Assembly: GCA_025465145.1 (NCBI GenBank)
Contig: JAODNS010000236.1
Coordinates: 1 to 5,185, forward strand
Reading direction: 5' to 3'
DNA: 5,185 nt
DNA from: Frankiales bacterium
GTDB taxonomy: Bacteria; Actinomycetota; Actinomycetes; Mycobacteriales; SCTD01
In this document: one piece after another, positions 1 to 5,185 of the stretch
Layout: every line of letters begins with the position of its first letter
Position numbering within the stretch: the stretch's first letter is position 1
Made by a program: the position numbers and the translations under genes
The notes under the pieces: generated by a model
Database searches by the model: none
The model's input: the letters and a program-made list of their open reading frames with translations, nothing else
What the model was told of the DNA's origin: nothing

Positions 1-508
1 ACTTCGCGTCCAGGTTCGACAGCGGCTCGTCCATGCAGAACACCTGCGGGTTGCGCACGATCGCGCGTCCCATCGCGACCCGCTGCCGCTGCCCACCGGA
101 CAGCGCCTTGGGCTTGCGGTCGAGGTACTCCGTCAGGTCGAGGATCTTCGCCGCCTCGGCCACGCGGGTGGCGATCTCGTCCTTCGGCCGGCCGGCGATC
201 TTCAGCGCGAAGCCCATGTTCTGGCCCACAGTCATGTGCGGGTAGAGCGCGTACGTCTGGAAGACCATCGCGATGTCACGGGCGCTGGGGTCGACGTTGG
301 TGACGTCGCGGTCGCCGATGCGGATCGACCCGCCGTCGACCGGCTCGAGGCCGGCGAGCATGCGGAGCGACGTCGACTTGCCGCAGCCGGAGGGGCCGAC
401 GAGGACGAGGAACTCGCCGTCGCCGATCTCGAGGTCGAGCGCGTCCACGGCGGGGCGGGTGCCGCCCTCGTACTGCCGGGTTGCCTTGTCGAAGCTCACA
501 GTGGCCAT
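1..508 (-). CDS. Carbohydrate ABC importer ATP-binding subunit (MsiK/UgpC/MalK type), N-terminal part, cut by window edge
   Basis: This is the nucleotide-binding subunit that hydrolyses ATP on the cytoplasmic side to drive sugar import. The 169 residues seen begin MATVSFDKATRQYEGG. In order they carry Walker A GPSGCGKST (38-46), the Q-loop glutamine in MVFQTYALYPH (Q84), the ABC signature LSGGQRQR (136-143), Walker B VFCMDE with D160 and catalytic E161, and the D-loop SNLD (164-167). These positions lie within one or two residues of those in MalK. The switch histidine and the C-terminal TOBE/regulatory domain, about 200 residues in this family, fall outside. The ATG at 508 is supported by GGGAGGA at 517-523, with 8 bases between. 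The gene is divergent from the binding-protein operon, so it probably powers that transporter. In Streptomyces a single MsiK serves several importers, so this one may also be shared. Family is certain; the exact partner is inferred. Confidence 0.97.
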   Translation of the reverse strand, partial: MATVSFDKATRQYEGGTRPAVDALDLEIGDGEFLVLVGPSGCGKSTSLRMLAGLEPVDGGSIRIGDRDVTNVDPSARDIAMVFQTYALYPHMTVGQNMGFALKIAGRPKDEIATRVAEAAKILDLTEYLDRKPKALSGGQRQRVAMGRAIVRNPQVFCMDEPLSNLDAK

Positions 509-516
509 GCGGGAGT

Positions 517-523
517 TCCTCCC
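517..523 (-). promoter_or_regulatory. Ribosome binding site of the ATPase gene
   Basis: Read on the minus strand this is GGGAGGA, a strong Shine-Dalgarno match 8 bases before the ATG at 508. It fixes the start of the ATPase and is among the strongest ribosome binding sites in the window. Confidence 0.8.
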
Positions 524-524
524 A

Positions 525-542
525 CCGGCAGGTACGTGCCGG
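525..542. repeat. 18-base near-perfect palindrome upstream of the ATPase ribosome binding site
   Basis: CCGGCA and TGCCGG flank GGTACG. Eight of nine base pairs match around a central TA; only the 531/536 pair fails. It lies directly 5' of the ATPase Shine-Dalgarno on the minus strand, so it could be a repressor site or a leader hairpin. GC-rich DNA produces such palindromes fairly often, so the function is open. Confidence 0.5.
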
Positions 543-560
543 ACGATCCGAGTGGAAGTG

Positions 561-575
561 CGGTCCGGCGGACCG
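561..575. repeat. Inverted repeat CGGTCC-GGC-GGACCG in the divergent region
   Basis: Perfect 6-base arms with a 3-base centre, 53 bases upstream of the ATPase start. It may be a regulator site for the leftward gene. It does not share its sequence with the other palindromes here, so a common regulator is not evident. Confidence 0.4.
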
Positions 576-704
576 TCTCACGAAACGCGGCGCAGCGCAC
601 CTGTCCCGAGATCGCCTGCTGCGCAGGGCATCTCGTCACTGTGCCCGCGCGGTCGCACAGGGTTCCGACACGGGATCGTTACCGGCGCGTCCCTCGCGCG
701 GCAG

Positions 705-714
705 GTTGCGCAAC
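705..714. promoter_or_regulatory. Candidate LacI-family operator GTTGCGCAAC
   Basis: This is a perfect 10-base palindrome with a central CpG, the arrangement typical of LacI-family operators, where hinge-helix leucines insert at the central CG step. It covers the candidate -35 hexamer (706-711) of the binding-protein promoter, so a bound repressor would block RNA polymerase. A LacI-family gene at 4194 closes the same operon and is the natural candidate to bind it. The symmetry does not extend past 10 bases, while characterised sites are usually 14 or more, so the assignment is tentative. Confidence 0.45.
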
Positions 715-734
715 GGCGGCGTAACCGTTATGAC
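706..734 (+). promoter_or_regulatory. Candidate promoter of the binding-protein operon
   Basis: TTGCGC at 706-711 and TATGAC at 729-734 are 17 bases apart, the ideal spacing for a housekeeping sigma factor. The -35 matches TTGACA at its conserved TTG and the -10 matches TATAAT at four of six positions. Transcription would start near 741, leaving a leader of about 70 bases. An odd palindrome TAACCGTTA (722-730) runs into the -10 box. Confidence 0.45.
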
Positions 735-778
735 TGCCGCACGGATATCTCTCCCGACGTCGTCCTCGGCTGCAGGAC

Positions 779-794
779 TCGGGCCGAGGCCCGA
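779..794 (+). repeat. Inverted repeat TCGGGCC-GA-GGCCCGA just before the binding-protein ribosome binding site
   Basis: Seven-base perfect arms around a two-base centre end two bases before the Shine-Dalgarno at 797. As RNA it would fold as a stem of about six pairs with a four-base loop. A smaller repeat, GTCCT/AGGAC (762-766 and 774-778), sits directly upstream. The pair could be a 5' leader structure that protects the transcript or limits ribosome access, or a DNA operator. Confidence 0.4.
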
Positions 795-796
795 TC

Positions 797-803
797 AGAA
801 AGG
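797..803 (+). promoter_or_regulatory. Ribosome binding site of the binding-protein gene
   Basis: AGAAAGG matches the anti-Shine-Dalgarno complement and is 8 bases before the ATG at 812. It supports that start, which also gives a proper lipoprotein signal peptide. Confidence 0.65.
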
Positions 804-811
804 CCCGTGGC

Positions 812-2194
812 ATGGCTCTGCGCCTCTCGCGCCCACCGAAGCCGCTCCACCTCATCGCGCTCGGCGGCGCCCTCACCTTCACCCTCGCCGCGTGCGGTGG
901 CAGCTCGTCGCCCTCGGCGACCGGCGACGGCGCGGGCGACGGCGCCTCGGCGTCCGGCGAGTGCGCCGCGTACAGCCAGTACGGCGACCTCAAGGGCAAG
1001 ACCGTCAGCGTGTACACCAGCATCGTCACACCCGAGGACACGCCGCAGATCGACTCGTACAAGCCGTTCGAGAAGTGCACCGGCGCGACCGTGAAGTACG
1101 AGGGCGACAAGGCCTTCGAGACCCAGGTCCTCGTGCGCGCCAAGGCCGGCAACCCGCCGGACATCGCCTACGTCCCGCAGCCCGGTCTGCTCGCGCAGCT
1201 GGTCTCCACCGGCAAGGCGGTCGAGGCGCCCAAGGAGGTGTCGGACAACGTCGACAAGTTCTGGTCCAAGGACTGGAAGGGCTACTCGACGATCGACGGC
1301 AAGTTCTACGGAGCCCCGCTCGGCGCCAACTTCAAGTCGCTGGTCTGGTACTCGCCCAAGATGTTCAAGGACAAGGGCTACCAGATCCCGACGACGCTCG
1401 ACGAGCTGCAGGCGCTGTCCGAGAAGATCGCGGCCGATGGCAAGAGCAAGCCGTGGTGCGCAGGCATCGCCAGCGGTGAGGCGACCGGCTGGGTCATCAC
1501 CGACTGGATGGAGGACATGATGCTCCGGCTTTCCGGGCCGGAGGAGTACGACAAGTGGGTCAAGCACGAGATCGCGTTCAACTCGCCCGGACCCACGGCC
1601 GCGCTGGACAAGGTCGGCTCGATCCTGAAGAACGACAAGTTCGTCAACGGCGGGCTCGGCAACGTCAAGAGCATCGCGACGACGACGTTCCAGGACGGCG
1701 GTCTGCCGATCCTCGACGGCGACTGCTACATGCACCGTCAGGCGAGCTTCTACGCCGCCAACTGGCCTGAGGGCACCAAGGTGGCCGAGGACGGCGACGT
1801 GTTCGCGTTCGCCCTGCCCGGCGTGACCGCCGATTCGAAGCCCGCGCTCGGCGGCGGCGAGTTCGTCCTCGCCTTCTCCGACCGGCCCGAGGTCAAGGCC
1901 TTCCAGACGTACCTGTCCACCGACACCTGGGCCAACAACAAGGCCAAGGCTTCGCCGCTCGGCGGCTGGATCAGCGCCAACAAGGGCCTGGACGTCAACA
2001 ACCTGGTGAGCCCGATCGACAAGCTCGCGACGTCGGTCCTGCAGGACCCGAACGCCGTGTTCCGGTTCGACGGCTCGGACGCCATGCCGGCCGCCATCGG
2101 CTCGAACGCCTTCTGGAAGCAGGCGACGAGCTGGATCACCGGCCAGAGCACGAAGGACACGGTCGACAAGATCGAGGCCGCCTGGCCGAAGTAG
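812..2194 (+). CDS. aglE: Carbohydrate ABC transporter substrate-binding lipoprotein, AglE-like
   Basis: This 460-residue extracytoplasmic binding protein captures a sugar and hands it to the permeases. The signal peptide has a positive N-region (R4, R7, K10), a hydrophobic core (about 12-26) and lipobox LAAC at 25-28, so C28 should be lipidated and hold the protein on the outer face of the membrane. A flexible Ser/Gly/Ala linker (29-50) follows. The mature part has the family 1 extracellular binding-protein fold, with NPPDIAYVPQPG, IDGKFYGAPLGANFKSLVWY and a tryptophan-rich WVITDWMEDMML segment. Four cysteines (C51, C89, C216, C305) could form two disulfides; C216 in KPWCAGI and C305 in DGDCYMHRQASF sit in segments I recall as conserved in AglE-like proteins. 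The C-terminal DGSDAMPAAIGSNAFW stretch also points to alpha-glucoside binders. It is the first gene of the operon with both permeases. Fold and role are secure; ligand is inferred. Confidence 0.93.
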   Translation: MALRLSRPPKPLHLIALGGALTFTLAACGGSSSPSATGDGAGDGASASGECAAYSQYGDLKGKTVSVYTSIVTPEDTPQIDSYKPFEKCTGATVKYEGDKAFETQVLVRAKAGNPPDIAYVPQPGLLAQLVSTGKAVEAPKEVSDNVDKFWSKDWKGYSTIDGKFYGAPLGANFKSLVWYSPKMFKDKGYQIPTTLDELQALSEKIAADGKSKPWCAGIASGEATGWVITDWMEDMMLRLSGPEEYDKWVKHEIAFNSPGPTAALDKVGSILKNDKFVNGGLGNVKSIATTTFQDGGLPILDGDCYMHRQASFYAANWPEGTKVAEDGDVFAFALPGVTADSKPALGGGEFVLAFSDRPEVKAFQTYLSTDTWANNKAKASPLGGWISANKGLDVNNLVSPIDKLATSVLQDPNAVFRFDGSDAMPAAIGSNAFWKQATSWITGQSTKDTVDKIEAAWPK

Positions 2195-2204
2195 TCCCGG
2201 AGCA

Positions 2205-2242
2205 CTCGGGCGGGCCGGCGCACGCGCGCCGGCCCGTCCGAG
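2205..2242 (+). terminator. Strong intercistronic stem-loop: partial terminator or mRNA-stabilising hairpin
   Basis: The arms at 2205-2221 and 2226-2242 pair over 17 bases with a single G-U wobble (2210/2237) and an ACGC loop. It starts 10 bases after the stop of the binding-protein gene and ends 64 bases before the first permease. No T-run follows, so it is not a classical intrinsic terminator. Hairpins at this place in binding-protein operons (the malE-malF case is the model) protect the upstream mRNA and reduce downstream expression, giving many binding proteins per permease. The structure is seen directly; the effect is inferred. Confidence 0.75.
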
Positions 2243-2291
2243 CACGGGTCCGCTCTGCATGACCGGCACCACCAGCCGTGCCCGCGCAACC

Positions 2292-2298
2292 AGGGGAG
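2292..2298 (+). promoter_or_regulatory. Ribosome binding site that decides a GTG start for the first permease
   Basis: AGGGGAG sits 8 bases before GTG 2307. The in-frame ATG at 2259 has no comparable site upstream and would place this purine stretch inside the coding sequence. Confidence 0.7.
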
Positions 2299-2306
2299 AC
2301 CGTCAG

Positions 2307-3275
2307 GTGGAGACCACCGACAAGATCGTCAAGATGCTCGAGGCGATCCTGCTGTTCGCCGCCGTGGTCGGCATCATCCTGTTCCTCGCCTCGCGGGTGC
2401 GCGGCAAGAAGGGCGACAAGGCGGTTGCGGCGCTGTTCCTGCTGCCGACCGCGGTCATGGTCCTCGTCGGCCTGGTCTACCCCGGCGCCCGCACGATCTA
2501 CGAGTCGCTGTTCGACGCCGCAGGCTCGACGTTCATCGGGCTGGACAACTACCAGACCATCTTCACCTCGTCCGACCAGCTCACGGTGCTGCGCAACACG
2601 GTGCTGTGGGTCGTCGTCACGCCGTTCGTCGCCACCGCCATCGGCCTGCTCTACGCCATCCTCATCGACAAGGCGCGCATCGAGGCCTTCGCGAAGGCGC
2701 TCATCTTCCTGCCGATGGCCATCTCGTTCGTGGGCGCGTCGATCATCTGGAAGTTCGTCTACGAGTTCCGGCCGGAGCAGGGCGACATCAAGCAGATCGG
2801 GCTGCTCAACCAGGTGATGATCTGGCTCGGCTTCTCGCCGCACCAGTGGCTCATCAACTCGCCCGGCAACACGTTCTTCCTCATCATCATCATGATCTGG
2901 ATCCAGGCCGGCTTCGCCATGACGGTGCTGTCGGCGGCCATCAAGGCCATCCCGGAGGACATCGTCGAGGCGGCCAGGCTGGACGGCGTCAAGGCGATCG
3001 GGATGTTCCGGTTCGTCACGGTGCCGAGCATCCGGCCCGCGCTCATCGTCGTGCTCACGACGATCGGCATCGGCACGCTGAAGGTCTTCGACATCGTCCG
3101 GACGGTGACCGGCGGCCAGTTCGACACCAGCGTGATCGCCAACGAGTTCTACAGCCAGAGCTTCCGGAGCGACAACCAGGGTCTGGGTGCCGCCCTCGCG
3201 GTCATGCTGTTCCTGCTCGTCATCCCGATCGTCGTCTACAACATCCGTCAGCTGCGCAGTGCGGAGGCACGATGA
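2307..3275 (+). CDS. aglF: Carbohydrate ABC transporter permease, AglF-like (MalF-type subunit)
   Basis: This is one of two membrane subunits forming the sugar channel. Starting from GTG at 2307 it has 322 residues; the ribosome binding site favours this over ATG 2259, which would add 16 polar residues. About seven membrane segments can be read (near 11-29, 40-60, 98-120, 131-150, 189-211, 244-264 and 293-313). The extra first helix and the charged RVRGKKGDK loop before the usual six fit AglF-type permeases. The cytoplasmic EAA loop, EAARLDGVKAIGMFRFVTVP (221-240), matches the consensus EAA-3x-G-9x-I-x-LP with V for I and L, and docks onto the ATPase. The last codons overlap the next gene as ATGA, which suggests translational coupling. 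Permease role is secure; the alpha-glucoside assignment rests on resemblance and neighbours. Confidence 0.93.
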   Translation: METTDKIVKMLEAILLFAAVVGIILFLASRVRGKKGDKAVAALFLLPTAVMVLVGLVYPGARTIYESLFDAAGSTFIGLDNYQTIFTSSDQLTVLRNTVLWVVVTPFVATAIGLLYAILIDKARIEAFAKALIFLPMAISFVGASIIWKFVYEFRPEQGDIKQIGLLNQVMIWLGFSPHQWLINSPGNTFFLIIIMIWIQAGFAMTVLSAAIKAIPEDIVEAARLDGVKAIGMFRFVTVPSIRPALIVVLTTIGIGTLKVFDIVRTVTGGQFDTSVIANEFYSQSFRSDNQGLGAALAVMLFLLVIPIVVYNIRQLRSAEAR

Positions 3276-4192
3276 CCACCGCCGGTGCGGCGCTGCCGAT
3301 GACGACCACGCCCACGATCGCGGCGCTCGAGACCGCGTCCGGCAAGGCGAAGAAGAGGCTGACCTCCCGGTGGGCGTCGCTGGCCGCGGCCGTCATCGCC
3401 CTGCTCTGGACGATCCCGACCTTCGGCCTGGCCATCTCGTCGATCCGCCCCGAGCGGCAGATCAAGACGACCGGCTGGTGGACGTTCTTCAGCGACCCGC
3501 AGGTGACGCTGGACAACTACCGGACGGTGCTGTCGTCCGAGGGCTCCACCGGGCTCGGTGCGTACTTCGTCAACTCGTTCATCATCGTCATCCCGTCGGT
3601 GCTCATCCCGATCTCGCTGGCCGCGCTCGCCGCGTACGCGTTCGCGTGGATCGAGTTCCGCGGCCGCAACCTGCTGTTCGTCATCGTGTTCGCGCTGCAG
3701 ATCGTCCCGATCCAGGTGACGCTCATCCCGCTGCTGACGCTGTACGTGAAGGCGGGCCTGGCCGGCACGTTCTGGTCGATCTGGATCTCGCACTCGATCT
3801 TCGCGTTGCCGCTGGCCATCTTCCTGCTGCACAACTTCATGCGGGAGATCCCCAAGGAGCTGGTCGAGGCCGCCCGGATGGACGGCGCCGGCCACGTGCA
3901 GATCTTCTTCAAGGTGCTGCTGCCGCTGCTCACCCCGGCTCTGGCGGCGATCGGCATCTTCCAGTTCCTGTGGGTCTGGAACGACCTGCTCGTCGCGCTG
4001 ACCTTCGCCGGCGGCGGCAACAGCGTCGCCCCGCTGACCAAGGCGCTCGCGGACCTCAGCGGCACGCGCGGCAACGCGTACCACCTGCTCACGGCCGGTG
4101 CCTTCGTCTCGATCATCGTCCCGATCGCGGTCTTCCTGTCGCTGCAGCGGTACTTCGTCCGCGGCCTGCTCGCCGGCGGGCTCAAGGGCTGA
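3272..4192 (+). CDS. aglG: Carbohydrate ABC transporter permease, AglG-like (MalG-type subunit)
   Basis: This is the second membrane subunit of the importer, 306 residues, somewhat longer than a usual MalG-type permease because of a polar N-terminal tail of about 33 residues. Six membrane segments are visible (near 34-57, 99-125, 134-155, 165-190, 222-245 and 271-291). The EAA loop, EAARMDGAGHVQIFFKVLLP (199-218), has the conserved glycine at 205 and contacts the ATPase. WTIPTFGLAISSIRPERQI (46-64) followed by GWWTFF is a stretch I associate with AglG. The ATG at 3272 overlaps the previous stop (ATGA) and has GGAGG at 3263-3267, only four bases away, which is short. A second in-frame ATG at 3299 lacks a ribosome binding site and was not chosen. 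Role is secure; substrate is inferred. Confidence 0.94.
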   Translation: MTTAGAALPMTTTPTIAALETASGKAKKRLTSRWASLAAAVIALLWTIPTFGLAISSIRPERQIKTTGWWTFFSDPQVTLDNYRTVLSSEGSTGLGAYFVNSFIIVIPSVLIPISLAALAAYAFAWIEFRGRNLLFVIVFALQIVPIQVTLIPLLTLYVKAGLAGTFWSIWISHSIFALPLAIFLLHNFMREIPKELVEAARMDGAGHVQIFFKVLLPLLTPALAAIGIFQFLWVWNDLLVALTFAGGGNSVAPLTKALADLSGTRGNAYHLLTAGAFVSIIVPIAVFLSLQRYFVRGLLAGGLKG

Positions 4193-4193
4193 T

Positions 4194-5185
4194 GTGACGC
4201 GCAGCGCGCGCACCCGGCCGCCGGCAACGGCGAGCCGCATCCACGACGTCGCAGCGGCGGCGGGCGTGTCGACGGCCACGGTCTCCCGCGCGCTGCGGGG
4301 GCTGGACCGCGTCAGCCCGGAGACCCGCGCCCGGGTGGTCGCGGCCGCCGCCGAGCTCCGCTACGTCGCCTCGCCGCACGCCGCGAGCCTGAAGTCCGGC
4401 AAGACGATGGTCATCGGCGTCGTCGTCCCGTTCTTCACCCGCTGGTTCTTCGCGCACCTCATCGAGGGCGCCGAGCGCCTGCTCCGGCACGACGGCTACC
4501 ACCTGCTGGTGTTCAACATCGGCGAGCGCGGCGAGCAGCGCACGCGGGTGCTGGACGAGCAGATGCTGGCCAAGCGCCTGGACGGGGTGCTGGTGCTCAG
4601 CGCAGACCTGGACCGGCACGAGTTCGAGCTGCTGCGCGGCCTGGACCTGCCGATCGTCACGGTCGGGCTCGACCTGCCGTCCTGCGACCGCGTCGGCATC
4701 GACGACGTCGCCACGGCCGACACCGCCATGTCGCACCTGCTGGAGCTCGGCCACCGCCGGATCGCCTACGTGGGCGGCAACCCGGAGGAGGACGTGCACA
4801 TGGCGACCGCGGTGGACCGGCTCGCGGGCGTGCAGCGCGCGTGCGACCGGCTGGGGGTGCGCCTCGATCCGGCGCTGGTGCAGCAGAGCGACTGGACGGT
4901 ACGAGGCGGCATCGCCGCGGGCCGCCGGCTGCTGGAGCTCAAGCGGCCCCCGACGGCGGTGCTGGCCGCCTCGGACGAGATGGCGATCGGCGTGTTGCAC
5001 GTGGCCCGCTGCCTCGGCATCGACGTGCCGGGCAGGGTGTCGGTCATGGGGATCGACGACCACGAGATGTCGTTCACCCACGAGCTCACCACCGTCCGGC
5101 AGCAGGCCGAGGAGCAGGGCGCGCAGGCCGCCCGGCTGCTGCTGGACGCGCTGGCCGGCCACGCCCCTGCGCGCCGACGCGAGGT
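4194..5185 (+). CDS. LacI-family transcriptional regulator of the transporter operon, C-terminus cut by window edge
   Basis: A sugar-responsive repressor; 330 residues are visible and the family is usually 330-350, so only the tail is missing. The helix-turn-helix reads RIHDVAAAAGVSTATVSRAL (15-34). It is followed by a hinge helix SPHAASLKSG (60-69) whose L66 is in the place of the leucine that inserts into the operator. The ligand domain starts at VIGVVVPFF (73-81) and includes HRRIAYVGG, ASDEMAIGVL (near 259-268), VSVMGIDDHEMS and LTTVRQQ, all typical of the periplasmic-binding-protein-like core. The start is GTG, one base after the permease stop at 4192, with a weak AAGGG 5 bases upstream; the nearby ATG at 4192 is followed directly by TGA. 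Co-transcription with the transporter suggests local, probably autoregulatory control through 705-714. The effector is unknown. Confidence 0.94.
   Translation, partial: MTRSARTRPPATASRIHDVAAAAGVSTATVSRALRGLDRVSPETRARVVAAAAELRYVASPHAASLKSGKTMVIGVVVPFFTRWFFAHLIEGAERLLRHDGYHLLVFNIGERGEQRTRVLDEQMLAKRLDGVLVLSADLDRHEFELLRGLDLPIVTVGLDLPSCDRVGIDDVATADTAMSHLLELGHRRIAYVGGNPEEDVHMATAVDRLAGVQRACDRLGVRLDPALVQQSDWTVRGGIAAGRRLLELKRPPTAVLAASDEMAIGVLHVARCLGIDVPGRVSVMGIDDHEMSFTHELTTVRQQAEEQGAQAARLLLDALAGHAPARRRE

Larger units (their letters stand above)
509..811. promoter_or_regulatory. Divergent intergenic control region between ATPase and binding-protein genes
   Basis: These 303 bases separate two divergently transcribed transporter genes and carry no convincing coding sequence. 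From left to right they hold the ATPase ribosome binding site (517-523), an 18-base near-perfect palindrome (525-542), a second inverted repeat (561-575), a palindrome over a candidate -35 box (705-714), a candidate promoter for the binding-protein gene (706-734), two small inverted repeats in its presumed leader (762-778 and 779-794), and a ribosome binding site (797-803). About 125 bases in the middle (580-704) show nothing I can name except the left half, GTTAC at 678-682, of an inverted pair with GTAAC at 721-725. I could not place a promoter for the leftward ATPase gene with confidence. Confidence 0.75.

Noticed and set aside
675..681. TAACGAT on the minus strand as a -10 box for the ATPase gene
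   Set aside because: No -35 element lies at proper spacing. The TTGCGC at 706-711 reads the same on the other strand but is too far away, about 26 bases.
236..724. Plus-strand open frames across the ATPase gene and the divergent region
   Set aside because: They run antisense to the Walker and signature motifs of the ATPase, and their products show no domain.
728..2272. Long minus-strand open frame of 514 codons opposite the binding-protein gene
   Set aside because: It is antisense to a gene with clear lipobox and family motifs. Its product is a low-complexity mix rich in Arg, Val, Leu, Gly and Asp, as expected from the reverse frame of GC-rich coding DNA.
2242..2281. Inverted repeat GCACGG ... 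CCGTGC between the hairpin and the first permease
   Set aside because: The arms are six bases long and 28 bases apart in very GC-rich DNA, and one arm abuts the stronger hairpin. Chance is a sufficient explanation.
2259..2306. Upstream ATG start for the first permease
   Set aside because: It lacks a ribosome binding site, adds a polar non-conserved stretch, and the AGGGGAG at 2292 points to GTG 2307 instead.
2606..3271. N-terminal extension of the second permease reading back to an ATG at 2606
   Set aside because: It is the +1 shadow of the first permease, rich in Arg, His and Gly, with no membrane helices. The ATG at 3272, with GGAGG and the ATGA overlap, is the natural start.
4182..5162. 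Minus-strand open frame of 326 codons opposite the LacI-family gene
   Set aside because: The plus strand encodes a complete helix-turn-helix and ligand domain. The reverse frame gives a His/Arg/Gln/Ala-rich sequence with no recognisable domain.
1..5185. A new defence, mobile or RNA-based system
   Set aside because: All coding space is accounted for by a standard sugar importer and its regulator. No direct-repeat array, transposase, tRNA or rRNA sequence, or toxin-antitoxin pair was seen.

Overview
The window comes from a GC-rich bacterium, most likely a Gram-positive actinobacterium. The reasons are the strong G/C bias at third codon positions, GTG start codons, a lipoprotein-type substrate-binding protein, and an ATPase of the MsiK/UgpC/MalK type. 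Genus cannot be read from the sequence.

The layout is a compact sugar-uptake locus arranged around a divergent promoter region. On the minus strand, 1-508 is the first 169 residues of the ATP-binding subunit of a carbohydrate ABC importer; its C-terminal half lies beyond the left edge. The 303-base divergent region 509-811 holds a candidate promoter (TTGCGC-17-TATGAC), a perfect 10-base palindrome with a central CpG on the -35 box, and several other inverted repeats. On the plus strand there follow a lipid-anchored solute-binding protein (812-2194), a strong 17-bp stem-loop (2205-2242), two inner-membrane permeases (2307-3275 and 3272-4192, overlapping by ATGA), and, one base later, a LacI-family repressor (GTG at 4194) that runs off the right edge.

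Together these encode a complete CUT1-type importer: binding protein, two permeases, ATPase, plus a local repressor. Sequence landmarks remembered from the families (the C-terminal DGSDAMPAAIGSNAFW stretch of the binding protein, the extra N-terminal membrane helix in the first permease, and IPTFGL..SS.RPE..I.T.GWW in the second) resemble the AglE/AglF/AglG alpha-glucoside transporters, so uptake of alpha-glucosides such as maltose, sucrose or trehalose is the best guess. The substrate is inferred, not shown. The likely logic is that the LacI-type protein represses the divergent region until the imported sugar, or a product of it, releases it. The stem-loop after the binding-protein gene would keep that protein in excess over the permeases.

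I found no mobile element, RNA gene, CRISPR array or clearly new system. The points worth following up are regulatory: the candidate operator, the palindromes before both divergent genes, and the intercistronic hairpin.
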